Source of the DNA: JASLBX01 sp036373915
Lineage (GTDB): Bacteria > Actinomycetota > Actinomycetes > Jiangellales > Jiangellaceae
Length of the DNA: 57,265 nucleotides
Reading direction: 5' to 3'
Assembly (NCBI GenBank): GCA_036373915.1
Contig: DASUUU010000147.1
Coordinates: 1 to 57,265 of the forward strand
Within the stretch, counting starts at the first letter, position 1. Each line of letters begins with the position of its first letter. Positions 7,009 through 16,685 of this stretch are shown here, in pieces. The notes under the pieces are model-generated. The model had not been told where the DNA came from. It ran no database searches and saw nothing but the letters and a program-made list of their open reading frames with translations. The translations under genes and the position numbers were made by a program.

Positions 7009-8730
7009 ATGGGCCGGCGATTCTCCCTACTGCGGACGCTTGGTCTGCTGTTCGTACTGGTACTGGCGCTGCCGCTGCTGGGCAGTGTCGCGTCGGCTAC
7101 GCCGCCGACCACATGCGCGTCGTCGACAGCGAAGGGCAGGCCCGCTGTTTCGCCGCCACAGGCCGCCGAATGCCATGTGTCCATGCAATTCCTCTCGGTT
7201 AGTGACTGGCACGCCCAGCTCGATCCGCTGGGCGGCGGAATCGGTGGTGCCGCGGCGATCTCCACGTACTGGCAAGGCGACCGCGCCGCCTTCGAAGGGC
7301 GCACGATCACACTGACCGCCGGCGATGCGTACGGAGCGTCGCCGCCACTGTCCGGGTTCTTCGACGAGGTTCCCGGAGTACTTGCCATGCGGCTGATGGG
7401 CTTCGACGTCGATACGTTCGGAAACCACAATTTCGACCGCGGCATCGAACACCTGCAGCAGATGATCGACCTCGCGGCCTCGACCGACGAGCCTGGCACA
7501 CCGTTCCAGTACGTGTCGGCCAACTTGGAGAACCGCGACGACAATCTCAAGGGCGTCGAGGACTACGCGATCTTCGAGGTCGATCGCGTCAAAGTCGCGG
7601 TGATCGGTCTCACCAACGAAGAAGCACCGAGCCTGGTCTTCCCGGGCAACTTCGGCACGATGGAGGTCACGGACGCGGTCGCTGCCGCCAACCAGGCCCG
7701 GGAGGCTGCTGCGCGTGAAGGTGCGAAGGTCTTTATCGTCATCACCCACAAGGGCATCACCGGAACCGATGAGGCAGGAAACCCCTCCGGGCCACTCGTC
7801 GATTTCGCCAATGCGGTCGAAGGGTTCCACATCATCTTCGGCGACCACACCGACGTGGAGTTCGAGGCGGTCATCAACGATCAGCTGGTGCTGGAGAACC
7901 GGTCCAGGGGAGCGACCTACGCGCGCACCGAGCTGACTGTCGATCGCCGCGACGGCTCGCTGGTGGACGTCAGCAACGAGTTCGTCACCCCCGTGGCCGG
8001 CGATGTCACACCGGACCCGGCGATCGTCGAGATGCTGCAGCCGTTCCGCGAAGACCTTGCCGCCGAGTTCGACGCCGAGATCGGCGTCGCCACTGACACC
8101 TTCCCGCGGGGCGGCGACCCGGCCGTCGAGCGGGTCGGCGAGACGGCGATCGGAAACCTGATCACCGATTCCATGCGCCTGCGATACGGCGCCGATATCG
8201 CGTTCACTAACGGCGGTGGGATCCGGACCCCGTTGCCGTCTTCCTACACGCCACAAGACACCAGCCTTCGCCGGCCGTCACCCGGGTACGCCGCAGGACC
8301 GCCGTGGGATCTCGTCGTGGGCGATGTCTACGCCACCCTGCCATTCGGCAACCAGGTGATCACCCGCACGATAACCGGCGAGCTCCTCTGGGAGATTCTC
8401 GAGCATGGCGTCGCCGCTATGCCGGGCGCGAACGGCCGGTTCCCGCAGGTCTCAGGGTTCCGCTTCACCTACAACGTGGCGCTTCCCCCGGGCAGCCGGG
8501 TCGTGAGTGTCGAGCTGGACGATGGAACGCCGATCCTGCCGGACGGCACCACTTATGTGCTGGCCACCAACGACTTCGTCAACGCCGGTGGGGACGGCTA
8601 CACCATGCTTTCGGCCGACCCTGGAGACACGGTGACGCGCGAGGTCATGGCCGATGTCCTCCTCGAGCATATCCAGGACGCGGGCGTCATCACTCCGACC
8701 CGGGAGGGCCGGATCGTCCGGATGAACTGA
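7009..8730 (+). CDS. Secreted bifunctional metallophosphatase/5'-nucleotidase
   Basis: About 573 aa from ATG 7009, chosen because it places MGRRFSLLRT before a hydrophobic signal sequence ending near SVASA; TTG 6952 is an in-frame alternative giving 592 aa. The N-terminal calcineurin-like domain has SVSDWHAQLDPL, TAGDAY, GNHNFDRG, and HKGITG with FGDHTD (metal ligands Asp-His, Asp, Asn-His, His, His). The C-terminal 5'-nucleotidase domain has NGGGIRTPLP and NDFVNAGGDGYTML for base stacking. It should hydrolyse extracellular nucleotides for phosphate and nucleoside uptake, which fits nearby deoD. No cell-wall anchor or lipobox is seen, so it is probably released. Confidence 0.88.
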   Translation: MGRRFSLLRTLGLLFVLVLALPLLGSVASATPPTTCASSTAKGRPAVSPPQAAECHVSMQFLSVSDWHAQLDPLGGGIGGAAAISTYWQGDRAAFEGRTITLTAGDAYGASPPLSGFFDEVPGVLAMRLMGFDVDTFGNHNFDRGIEHLQQMIDLAASTDEPGTPFQYVSANLENRDDNLKGVEDYAIFEVDRVKVAVIGLTNEEAPSLVFPGNFGTMEVTDAVAAANQAREAAAREGAKVFIVITHKGITGTDEAGNPSGPLVDFANAVEGFHIIFGDHTDVEFEAVINDQLVLENRSRGATYARTELTVDRRDGSLVDVSNEFVTPVAGDVTPDPAIVEMLQPFREDLAAEFDAEIGVATDTFPRGGDPAVERVGETAIGNLITDSMRLRYGADIAFTNGGGIRTPLPSSYTPQDTSLRRPSPGYAAGPPWDLVVGDVYATLPFGNQVITRTITGELLWEILEHGVAAMPGANGRFPQVSGFRFTYNVALPPGSRVVSVELDDGTPILPDGTTYVLATNDFVNAGGDGYTMLSADPGDTVTREVMADVLLEHIQDAGVITPTREGRIVRMN

Positions 8731-8738
8731 TCAACCTC

Positions 8739-8778
8739 CTGGCGGGCGACCTGTCCGGCGGGACAGGTCGCTCGCCAG
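8739..8778. terminator. Strong hairpin after the 5'-nucleotidase gene
   Basis: CTGGCGGGCGACCTGTCC (8739-8756) pairs with GGACAGGTCGCTCGCCAG (8761-8778): 18 pairs with one mismatch and a GGCG loop. It starts 8 bp after the stop. There is no U-tract on either strand, as is common for actinobacterial terminators. Confidence 0.65.
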
Positions 8779-8841
8779 GCGTGGCGACCGACCCGGACAC
8801 GTCGCGCCCGGCGGTCCGCGGTGGTGTGGGATCATGCGTCC

Positions 8842-9711
8842 GTGCCACAGACCCTCGACGACCTCGTCGACCTTCTGGATCTCGAGAGGATCGAGGAGAA
8901 CCTGTTCCGGGGCCGGCAGCCCGACACCTCACTACAGCGAGTGTTCGGCGGCCAGGTAGCCGGTCAGGCTCTCGTCGCGGCCGTGCGGACAGTGCCGGTC
9001 GAGCGGGCCGTCCATTCGCTGCACTCCTACTTCCTGTTGCCCGGGGACCCATCCGTGCCGATCGTCTACGACGTCGAACACGTTCGCGACGGTCGGTCGT
9101 TCGCCACCCGCCGGGTGGCCGCCCGCCAGCATGGCAAGGTGATCTTCCATCTGACCGCGTCGTTCCAGGTCGCCGAGGACGGCTTGGATCACCAGGACAC
9201 CATGCCCACAGTCCCGGAACCGGACGAATGCATCGAGCTGGCCGAGCTGTTCGCGCAGTTGTCCAAGGCGCCGAGGGCCGCCTGGGACAAGGAATGGTCG
9301 GCGCTCGACATCAGGTACGCGGGAGATTCTCGGCGCGTCCGAGAGTGGCAGTCCGAGCACCACCCGGCGCAGGCCCGACTGTGGATGCGCGCTGCGGGCG
9401 AACTGCCGGACGATCCGACGACGCATGCCTGCGTGCTGGCATATGCCAGTGACCTCAGTCTGCTCGGCGCCACACTGATCCCCCACGACCTGTACATCGG
9501 TGCACCGGGGCTGCTGACAGCATCACTTGATCACTCGATGTGGTTCCACCGGCCGTTCCGGGCGGACGAGTGGTTGCTGTACGACCAGGTCTCGCCGTCG
9601 GCATCCGGGGGCCGGGGGTTGGCCGTCGGCCGGCTGTTCACCCGGGACGGGCGCCTCGTTGCGACCGTCGTGCAGGAAGGGCTGATCCGCGTGTCGCGCG
9701 AGCGGCGCTGA
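8842..9711 (+). CDS. tesB: Acyl-CoA thioesterase II (TesB)
   Basis: 289 aa, the normal TesB length, formed of two hot-dog domains. It hydrolyses medium and long-chain acyl-CoA to fatty acid and CoA. Motifs: RVFGGQVAGQALVAA near residue 33, LHSYFLLPGD near 62, and in the second half a LDHSMWFHRPFRADEWLLYDQ stretch containing the conserved Asp and the FHRPFR signature, then GRLFTRDGRLVATVVQEGL. The GTG at 8842 is preferred over 8821 because it yields the family start (M)PQTLDDLVDLLDLE and has GATCAT upstream as a -10 for a leaderless message. It ends 18 bp from the adnB stop, convergent, with no room for a terminator. Confidence 0.92.
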   Translation: MPQTLDDLVDLLDLERIEENLFRGRQPDTSLQRVFGGQVAGQALVAAVRTVPVERAVHSLHSYFLLPGDPSVPIVYDVEHVRDGRSFATRRVAARQHGKVIFHLTASFQVAEDGLDHQDTMPTVPEPDECIELAELFAQLSKAPRAAWDKEWSALDIRYAGDSRRVREWQSEHHPAQARLWMRAAGELPDDPTTHACVLAYASDLSLLGATLIPHDLYIGAPGLLTASLDHSMWFHRPFRADEWLLYDQVSPSASGGRGLAVGRLFTRDGRLVATVVQEGLIRVSRERR

Positions 9712-9729
9712 TCTGATCTGTTCGCCGGC

Positions 9730-12700
9730 TCAAGATGCGGTTGGGATACGGCGGATCAACTCCTCGAGTGCGCTCTGGTCCATCAGGTCGACAGGACGAA
9801 GCGTCAGGTTCTCGCGCACGTAGTGGAACGCGGCGCCGACCCTGTGCAGCGGAACCCCGCGCAGGGTCGCGAATGCCAGCCGGTAGGCCGCGAGCTGGAC
9901 CGCCCGAACCGACTCCTCGGCCGCATCGCGGGGTGGCCGCCCGGTCTTCCAGTCAACGACGTCGATGCCGCCGTCCGGTGTGGTGAACACGGCATCGGCC
10001 CGCCCTCTGACCAGCACGCCCGCCACCAGCAGCTCGAATGGCGGCTCGACTTCGGCCGGGGTGCGTGATGCCCACTCCGAGGCCAGGAACGCCTCCTGCA
10101 GCGTCCCGAGCTCTCGATCGTGCGCCGCGCCGTCGTCGGCCGAGCCGGGTAGTTCATCCGTGTCGAGAAGTCGCGGCGCTCCCCACCGGGTCTCCAGCCA
10201 GGCATGGAACAGCGTGCCGCGACGGGCGAGCGGTGCGGGTGCCCTCGGAACCGGGCGTCGGATGGCCCGAGCCAGCTCACCGGGATCGTCACGCAGCTGA
10301 ACCAGCTGTGACACCGACAGGTGCGCAGGCACAGGGACCTCTACGTCGTGACCGGCAGCGAGCCGCTCCCGCTCGGCGATCAGCCGGTCCACTTCGGAGT
10401 CCCACTCGGCGGCGGCGTCGGCGATGGCGGCCTCGGCCAGCAGATCGGCTGCGTCGTCGCCGGTGAGCGCCGCGTGCACCAGGTCGGCACCCTCCTCGAC
10501 GACCGCCCGCCGCGCACCGAGCGGGTCGTAAGGCCATCGGTACTCCGGTGCGACGTCGTCCAGGGGATTGGTCTCGCCGTCGGCCGGCGCGGCCGACCAC
10601 ACGCTCACCGTCCCGGCGCCCTGCTCGCAGACCGCGCGGATCTCGACAAGAAACTCCGAGGGCCTGCGTGGCCGCACTCCGTCGGACCACCAGAAGCCGC
10701 TGCACACCAGCAACCGCCGGGCGCGGGTGACGGCAACGTAGGCGAGCCGCCGCTCCTCCAGCCGACCGGCGGCACCGCTGTCTGCGGCGAACCGTAGTAC
10801 GAGGTCGCGTGCTTCTCGCTGGTCGGACGCCGCCTCAAGCCGCAACCGGGGCAGCGACGACGCATCGCCTCGCAGGGGATACGGCAGCTCGCCGGGGTCG
10901 CCCAGCCAGGCGCGGTCCTCCGCATGACCGGCCGGGAACAGCTGATCGACAAGCCCCGCCACGAAGACCGTGTCCCACTCCAACCCCTTCGCGCCGTGCA
11001 CAGTGAGCAGCTGCACCCGGTCGCCGGACACCTCTACCTCGCCGGGACGCAACCCTCGCTCGGCCTCCTCAGCCGCCTCGAGATAGGCCAGAAAGGCCGC
11101 GAGGGTGGGCGACTCCCCGGACGCCGCGAACTCCGCGGCGACATCCAGGAACCGGTCGAGATTCGCCCGTCCGGTCGCGTCCGAGCGGGCGGCAACCTCC
11201 ACGTCCAGCCCCAGGCTGCGTTCTACGTCGTGGACCAGATCCGGCAACGGCTGCCCGGCGCGCGTCCGTAAGGCACGCAGCTGCTGAGACAGCGCGGTGA
11301 GCCTGCGGTGCCCTTCCGGTGAGAACCAGTCAGCCGATCGCGGCAGCGCGTCGAGAGCGTCGATGATGCTGTGCTCGTCGACGTCGTCCGGGTCGGCCTC
11401 CCTGGCTCGCGCCGCGCCGGCCGTCGGGTGGCCGTCCGGTGTCGGGCCGCTCTGGTGCGGGAGCCTGCGTGCCCAGCGAGCGAGCGCGTCGATGTCGCGG
11501 GGACCGAGCCGCCAGCGCGCGCCCGTGAGCAGCCTCATCAGGGCGTCTCCACGTGCGGGGTCCGCGAGCACCCGGAGCGTCGCCACCACGTCGGCGACCT
11601 CTGGCGTCGCGAGCAGACCGCCCACCCCCACGACCTCGACTGGAAGGCCCGCGGCCCGCAGCGCGGCGTCGATGCGCGGAATCTGGCTTCGGTTGCGGAC
11701 CAGCACCGCGATGGTCCTGCCCTCGGCCGAGGAGTCCCAGAAGGCTCGGGCCCGCCGGGCGATGTCGGCCGCTTCGTCGTCGGCGGTCCGGTGCATGGCG
11801 GCGACGACCTCGCTGACCGCTGAACCAGCCTGGTCGTCACCGTCAGGCCCAACTCCGGCGTACGGGGACAACACCGGCACGTCGAACCCTTCGGCCCGCA
11901 GTGGTTCTGCGATCGCATTGGCCACCGCGAGGATCTCCGGGCCGTTGCGGAAGCTCGTGGTAAGCGAGTCGAGCCGGGCCGGCATGCGGCGGGCAGTGCT
12001 GAACTCGCGCCGGAAAGAGGTCAATGTGCCGGCGCTCGCGCCCCGCCACCCGTAGATCGACTGGCACGGGTCGCCGACCGCGGTCACCGGGTGCCCGCCG
12101 CCGAACAGCGCGCGTAGCAGGACCAGTTGGGCGTGGCTGGTGTCCTGGTACTCGTCGAGTAGCACGACCCGGTACCGCTCCCGCTCGTCCGCTCCAACCT
12201 CGGGAAATTTCTCTGCCAACCTGGCGGCCAACTCTGCCTGGTCGGCGAAATCGACGGCCTCGTACTGGCGCTTCAGCGTGCGGAACGCCTCGACGAGCGG
12301 TACGAGCTGCGCCCGAGCATCTTGCACATCCAGAGCCTTGCGGACATCGGCGTAGTACGGGCCGCGCATCCGCGGCACCGGCGGGAGGGCATCGACGGTC
12401 TCCCGGAGCTCGCGCGCGAAACCGACCAGCTCTGCCGGTTCGACAAGGTGCCCGGCCAGTTCGGCATGCAAGGCGAGCACCTTGTTGACGACGGTGGCAG
12501 GTGCGTACTCGACGGCGTCCATCGGGCCGCCATAAGCCTCGACGACACGGGTGGCGTACTGCCAGCCGACCGCTTCGGTGATCAGCCGGGCACCGGGCTC
12601 ACGCCCGAGCCGGAGTGCGTGCTCGGTGACGATCCGTCCGGCGAACGAGTCATAGGTGGCCACCGTAGGCTCGCCGTCGAGCAATGCGGCATCGTCGAGG

Positions 12701-13029
12701 ACGCCGCGCACCGCAAGCTGACCAAGCCTGCGCCGGACCCTGCCGGCCAGCTCACGGGCGGCCTTGCGGGTGAACGTCAACCCCAGCACCTGCTCCGGCC
12801 GGACCAGCCCGTTCGAAACGAGCCAGACCACCCGAGCGGCCATCGTCTCGGTCTTGCCGGAGCCCGCCCCGGCGACGATGACTCCCGGTTCGAGCGGCGC
12901 GCCGATGGCGGCGGACTGCTCCGGCGTCGGCGCGGGTTGACCCAGCCGCGCCGCCAGTTCTTCCGGTGTCACGCGGGGTCCGGTTGCTGCCAACACGGAG
13001 GTCGCAGCACCGGTTAGGGCGGAGCTCAC
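9730..13029 (-). CDS. adnB: AdnB: helicase-nuclease subunit of the AdnAB double-strand-break resection complex
   Basis: 1,099 aa from GTG 13029. N-terminal UvrD-like motor with Walker A AGAGSGKT (53-60), Walker B LLDEYQDTSHAQ, GDPCQSIYGWRGA and TVHGAKGLEWDTVFVAG. The C-terminal RecB-family nuclease has GRADAVFTTPDGGIDVVDWKTGRP with the metal-binding Asp and DWK. In mycobacteria AdnB carries the main translocating motor. The GTG start overlaps the adnA TGA as GTGA, implying translational coupling and 1:1 synthesis. The frame is open further upstream, but that part lies inside adnA. Length matches the mycobacterial protein (about 1,095 aa). Confidence 0.93.
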   Translation of the reverse strand: MSSALTGAATSVLAATGPRVTPEELAARLGQPAPTPEQSAAIGAPLEPGVIVAGAGSGKTETMAARVVWLVSNGLVRPEQVLGLTFTRKAARELAGRVRRRLGQLAVRGVLDDAALLDGEPTVATYDSFAGRIVTEHALRLGREPGARLITEAVGWQYATRVVEAYGGPMDAVEYAPATVVNKVLALHAELAGHLVEPAELVGFARELRETVDALPPVPRMRGPYYADVRKALDVQDARAQLVPLVEAFRTLKRQYEAVDFADQAELAARLAEKFPEVGADERERYRVVLLDEYQDTSHAQLVLLRALFGGGHPVTAVGDPCQSIYGWRGASAGTLTSFRREFSTARRMPARLDSLTTSFRNGPEILAVANAIAEPLRAEGFDVPVLSPYAGVGPDGDDQAGSAVSEVVAAMHRTADDEAADIARRARAFWDSSAEGRTIAVLVRNRSQIPRIDAALRAAGLPVEVVGVGGLLATPEVADVVATLRVLADPARGDALMRLLTGARWRLGPRDIDALARWARRLPHQSGPTPDGHPTAGAARAREADPDDVDEHSIIDALDALPRSADWFSPEGHRRLTALSQQLRALRTRAGQPLPDLVHDVERSLGLDVEVAARSDATGRANLDRFLDVAAEFAASGESPTLAAFLAYLEAAEEAERGLRPGEVEVSGDRVQLLTVHGAKGLEWDTVFVAGLVDQLFPAGHAEDRAWLGDPGELPYPLRGDASSLPRLRLEAASDQREARDLVLRFAADSGAAGRLEERRLAYVAVTRARRLLVCSGFWWSDGVRPRRPSEFLVEIRAVCEQGAGTVSVWSAAPADGETNPLDDVAPEYRWPYDPLGARRAVVEEGADLVHAALTGDDAADLLAEAAIADAAAEWDSEVDRLIAERERLAAGHDVEVPVPAHLSVSQLVQLRDDPGELARAIRRPVPRAPAPLARRGTLFHAWLETRWGAPRLLDTDELPGSADDGAAHDRELGTLQEAFLASEWASRTPAEVEPPFELLVAGVLVRGRADAVFTTPDGGIDVVDWKTGRPPRDAAEESVRAVQLAAYRLAFATLRGVPLHRVGAAFHYVRENLTLRPVDLMDQSALEELIRRIPTAS

Positions 13030-16000
13030 GGTGTCACCTGCCCGCCTTCGGCGTGCGCCGGACACGAGATCTTGGCCGGGCAGAAGCCGCACCAGGTGCT
13101 GGGCTGGGCAAGGAACACGCGGCCGGCCATACCGTCGGCGGTGTCGATCACCAGCTTCTCGGCCCACTTGGGATCGTCGGCGTCCGTGAGCGGCGTCTGG
13201 ACCTGCTCACGAGCCGCACCCCGGTGGTGAGCCTGTAGCTGGACGAGCATGGCACCGCCAGACTCACGCATCCCCCCGGTCAGCTCGTCGAACGCTCCGT
13301 TCTCGGCGGCCAGCTGGTAGACCGCGAGCTGCGGGTGTACCGGCAAGTCGTCGTCGCGGACCTTGGATTTGCCCGTCTTGTAGTCGACCACCACCGGCCG
13401 TCCCTGGTCGTCCTTCTCCAGGCGGTCGACCCGGCCGGCCAGCCTGGCCCGGCCGATCTCGACGTCGAACGGCACCTCGGCGGCGACGAACCTGTCGGAC
13501 CGGGTCGACAGCCAGCGCCCCAGGCGCTCGACCATGCCACGGACCCGCTCGTACTCACGCCGTTCGACCCACCCGGCACCGAAGTCCATGCGCTGCCACC
13601 GCTTGTCGAACTCGGCCAGCAGTTCAAGCTGCGACCAATGCTCCCGCGACGCCGACTCGGCCAAGTCGTGCACGAGGGAGCCGATCCCGGCACGAACCGT
13701 GTCGGCATCGGTCGCGCCACTGGACTTGAGCAGCCAGCGCAACTGGCAGCGGTGAAACTCCTCGATCTTCGATGGCGACACCCGAACCACCTCACCGGGC
13801 TCCCGGAGCGCAGCGTTGTCGGACAGCTCGGGCAGGCCGTACCACTGTTCTGGCGCGGCCGACGGAACACCTGCACGGGCCAGCCGGGCCAGCTGCCGGG
13901 CCGCTCCATGCCGGCGCGGCTCACCCTGCATGGGGTCGCACACGATACGGCGGAGTTCGGCCACCACGGAGGGCAGGTTCATTCCTCGTGACACCCGTTC
14001 GACCGGCCGCTCGTCGACAGCCCCTGCCGGCAGCGGGTCGAGGTCGTCCAGGAACCGGGACGGCTGGGCGTCCTCGCCCGAAACGGCGGTGACGACGAGC
14101 ACCTTCCGGGCACGCGTGGCGGCGACGTAGAAGAGCCGGCGCTCTTCGGCCAGCCGGGCGCTCTGCCGGGCGACGGGAGAGTCGTCGCGGCCCGCGACCA
14201 CGTCGACGAGCGCATCGGTGCCGAGCAGGCCGCCGCGCACCCGCAGGTCCGGCCACACGCCCTCCTGCACGCCGGCGACCGCGACGACCTCCCACTCCAG
14301 GCCCTTGGCAGCGTGGGCGGTCATCAGTTGGACGGCGGGGCCGGTGGGAGCACCCATCGTGAGGCTGTCGGACGGGATCTGCTGCCCGCGGAGGTGTTCG
14401 AGGAACCCGGCCGGCCCCTCGCCGGGCAACCGATCCACGTACCGGGCGACGGCAGCGAACAGGGCGACGATCGCGTCGAGATCCCGGTCGGCGGCGGCGC
14501 CGGCCGAACCGCCGGCCAACGCCGTCCGCGTCCAGCGCTCGGCGAGTCCGGCTCGGTACCAGGCCGCCCACAGCACGTCTTCCGCGGTCGCACCGGGAGC
14601 GGCCGCGGCGTCACGAGCGGCGCCGAGCACCTCGCCAAGCCGGAGCGCCGGGGCTACCGCTGCCTGGTCGAGCTCGGTCAATCCGGCCGGGTCGGTCAGC
14701 GCCTCGACCAGCAGCTCTCCCGAGGCACGCCCGCCGCCGGCCCGCAACTCGCGACTGCGCAACTGCTGCCGGAGCCTGCGCAGGGCCAGCGGGTCGGCAC
14801 CGCCCAGCGGTCCTGTGATGAGGGTGTAAGCGAGGTCGGCGTCGAGCTCTCGACGACCGGCGGCGATCTCGAGGACGTCGAGCAACGCGCGTACCGGCGG
14901 CTGGTCGACGAGTGGGACTTCCTCGAGCCGGACGCTCACCGGAACACCCGCGGCGGACAGCCCACGGCGCAGTACCGGGAGCGCCCGGGCCGACCGGACC
15001 AGCACGGCCATCTGGGTCCACGGCACGCTTCGGACGAGATGCTCTTCCCGAAGCCGGCCGGCGATGTAAGCGGCCTCCTGGCTCGGACTTTGCAGTACGT
15101 GTACCGAGGCCGTGCCGGGCGCGGTCGGGTCGGCCGGAATGAGCCGTCGGTGCTGTGGCGGGCCCCCGAGCCTCGCGGCCACCCGGCGAGACGCAGCCAG
15201 CAGGGCGGGGCCGCACCGTCGCGACACTTCGAGTGCGAACACGACCGCCGGCGAGCCGTCGACCGCGCGGAACCGCTCTGGAAAGTTGCGGATACCCTCG
15301 ACCTCTGCTCCGCGGAAACCATAGATCGACTGATCAGGATCACCGACCACCACGAGATCGCGCCCCCCGCCCGCGATCAGGTCGAGCAGGTCTTCCTGGG
15401 CCGGGTCGGAGTCCTGGTACTCGTCGACGACCACGAACGCCCTGGTCGCTCGCTCACGGGCCAGCAGTTCGCGGTCGCTGCGCAGCAGGTCGGCTGCGGC
15501 CCGCACCAGTTCGGCCGGGTCGTACGCAGGCGGCTGGCGCAGCGCCGTCACCCCTGCGTACTGCCGGGCGAACCGGGCGGCCGCGACCCAGTCGTCGCGG
15601 CCGCGCTCGCTGCCCAGTGCCGCGAGCTTCTCCGGAGTGACGTCGCGCTCGGCGGCTCTCATCAACAAGTCGCGGAGCTCCTCCGCGAAACCCCGCGTCG
15701 GAAGGGCTGCACGCATGCGCTCGGGCCAGTAGTCGGCACCGAGTTCCTCCAGATCGCCTCGAATAAGGTCGCGAATCAACAGATCCTGCTCAGCGCCGGT
15801 GAGCAGGCGAGGTTGCGGCTCACCCCGCAGCACCGCCTCGCGCCGGAGCAGCCCGAAGGCATAGGAATGGAACGTGCGGGCCAGCGGCTCGCGCACGGTG
15901 CGCTGAAGCCGAGCGGCGATGCGTTCGCGTAGCTCGGCGGCCGCCCGGCGGCTGAAGGTGAGAACCAGAATCTGTTCCGGGTCGAGCCCATCGCGCTCGA

Positions 16001-16172
16001 CCCGGTCGACGACGGATTCGACCAGCGTCGTCGTCTTGCCCGTGCCGGGGCCGGCCAGAACCAACAGCGGTCCACCCCGGTGCTCGACGACCCTCCGCTG
16101 AGCGTCGTCGAGCGCAGGCGCGACCATCTCGTCTCGCGGAGCACGAACGAGCCGGACCACCTGTGCGGTCAC
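13026..16172 (-). CDS. adnA: AdnA: partner helicase-nuclease subunit of AdnAB, Fe-S nuclease domain
   Basis: 1,048 aa from GTG 16172, which sits behind GGGGGAGG at 5-nt spacing; GTG 16178 two codons earlier is possible. Walker A AGPGTGKT (40-47), Walker B VVDEYQDSDPAQ, GDPDQSIYGFRGAE and AHAAKGLEWEVVAVAG define the SF1A motor. The C-terminal nuclease shows GRVDRLEKDDQGRPVVVDYKTGK and the cysteines HRCQL and WCGFCPAKISCPA, the usual pattern of a 4Fe-4S cluster in AddB/AdnA-type nucleases. It pairs with AdnB to resect double-strand breaks for recombination. The open frame continues to 16898 without support and would overlap the ATL gene. Confidence 0.93.
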   Translation of the reverse strand: MTAQVVRLVRAPRDEMVAPALDDAQRRVVEHRGGPLLVLAGPGTGKTTTLVESVVDRVERDGLDPEQILVLTFSRRAAAELRERIAARLQRTVREPLARTFHSYAFGLLRREAVLRGEPQPRLLTGAEQDLLIRDLIRGDLEELGADYWPERMRAALPTRGFAEELRDLLMRAAERDVTPEKLAALGSERGRDDWVAAARFARQYAGVTALRQPPAYDPAELVRAAADLLRSDRELLARERATRAFVVVDEYQDSDPAQEDLLDLIAGGGRDLVVVGDPDQSIYGFRGAEVEGIRNFPERFRAVDGSPAVVFALEVSRRCGPALLAASRRVAARLGGPPQHRRLIPADPTAPGTASVHVLQSPSQEAAYIAGRLREEHLVRSVPWTQMAVLVRSARALPVLRRGLSAAGVPVSVRLEEVPLVDQPPVRALLDVLEIAAGRRELDADLAYTLITGPLGGADPLALRRLRQQLRSRELRAGGGRASGELLVEALTDPAGLTELDQAAVAPALRLGEVLGAARDAAAAPGATAEDVLWAAWYRAGLAERWTRTALAGGSAGAAADRDLDAIVALFAAVARYVDRLPGEGPAGFLEHLRGQQIPSDSLTMGAPTGPAVQLMTAHAAKGLEWEVVAVAGVQEGVWPDLRVRGGLLGTDALVDVVAGRDDSPVARQSARLAEERRLFYVAATRARKVLVVTAVSGEDAQPSRFLDDLDPLPAGAVDERPVERVSRGMNLPSVVAELRRIVCDPMQGEPRRHGAARQLARLARAGVPSAAPEQWYGLPELSDNAALREPGEVVRVSPSKIEEFHRCQLRWLLKSSGATDADTVRAGIGSLVHDLAESASREHWSQLELLAEFDKRWQRMDFGAGWVERREYERVRGMVERLGRWLSTRSDRFVAAEVPFDVEIGRARLAGRVDRLEKDDQGRPVVVDYKTGKSKVRDDDLPVHPQLAVYQLAAENGAFDELTGGMRESGGAMLVQLQAHHRGAAREQVQTPLTDADDPKWAEKLVIDTADGMAGRVFLAQPSTWCGFCPAKISCPAHAEGGQVTP

Positions 16173-16276
16173 CGTCACCTCCCCCTTCCGCGTGCCGGTC
16201 ACCCATGACACCACGACCGTCCGACAACCCCGGCCAGGCGTGCCCGCAGCACCTCCGACACCGCACCGCTCGATGC

Positions 16277-16615
16277 CTACCGCCGCGGTGAACGCGTCAA
16301 TGGCGGGCGCCAGGCCGCGCGCCGCATGTCGACTCGTTTCCCGTCGTCCGACAACGGGCATCCCTCGGTTACGAGCTCGCGCAGCGCGGCAACCTCGTGG
16401 CCGGGCGGCAGGCGCCCGGACGCGGTGACCACCCGCCACCACGGAACAGCTCCGCCGTAACCGGCCATCACAGCGCCGACGAGACGGGGACCGCCACGAT
16501 CCAGAGCCGCGCCCACGACCTCGGCGACCGCGCCGTACGACATCACTCGGCCGGGCGGGATGGATTCCACGAGCGCGAGCACGGCCTCGACATACTCCTC
16601 GTCCACAGACCTCAT
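16277..16615 (-). CDS. Alkyltransferase-like (ATL) protein, MGMT fold without the acceptor Cys
   Basis: 112 aa, the size of the isolated MGMT DNA-binding domain (PF01035). The active-site motif PCHRV of true alkyltransferases is PWWRVV here (about residues 58-63), so the acceptor Cys is Trp as in ATL proteins. These bind O6-alkylguanine, flip the base and hand the lesion to nucleotide excision repair rather than transferring the alkyl group. The helix-turn-helix (VMSYGAVAEVVG) and the arginine-finger region (GGPRLVGAVMAG) are recognisable. Start ATG 16615 is divergent from the flippase gene. Position upstream of adnAB matches mycobacterial Rv3204. Confidence 0.88.
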   Translation of the reverse strand: MRSVDEEYVEAVLALVESIPPGRVMSYGAVAEVVGAALDRGGPRLVGAVMAGYGGAVPWWRVVTASGRLPPGHEVAALRELVTEGCPLSDDGKRVDMRRAAWRPPLTRSPRR

Positions 16616-16685
16616 CCTGCCGGTGCGTTCTGCCGGTGCCCACGCGACACGAACCGGCGGGTACTGGCGTCATCGGCGGCGGCAC

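Noticed and set aside
14313..15932. 539-codon plus-strand open frame inside adnA
   Set aside because: Exactly antisense to AdnA with its helicase motifs; long shadow frames are normal at this GC content.
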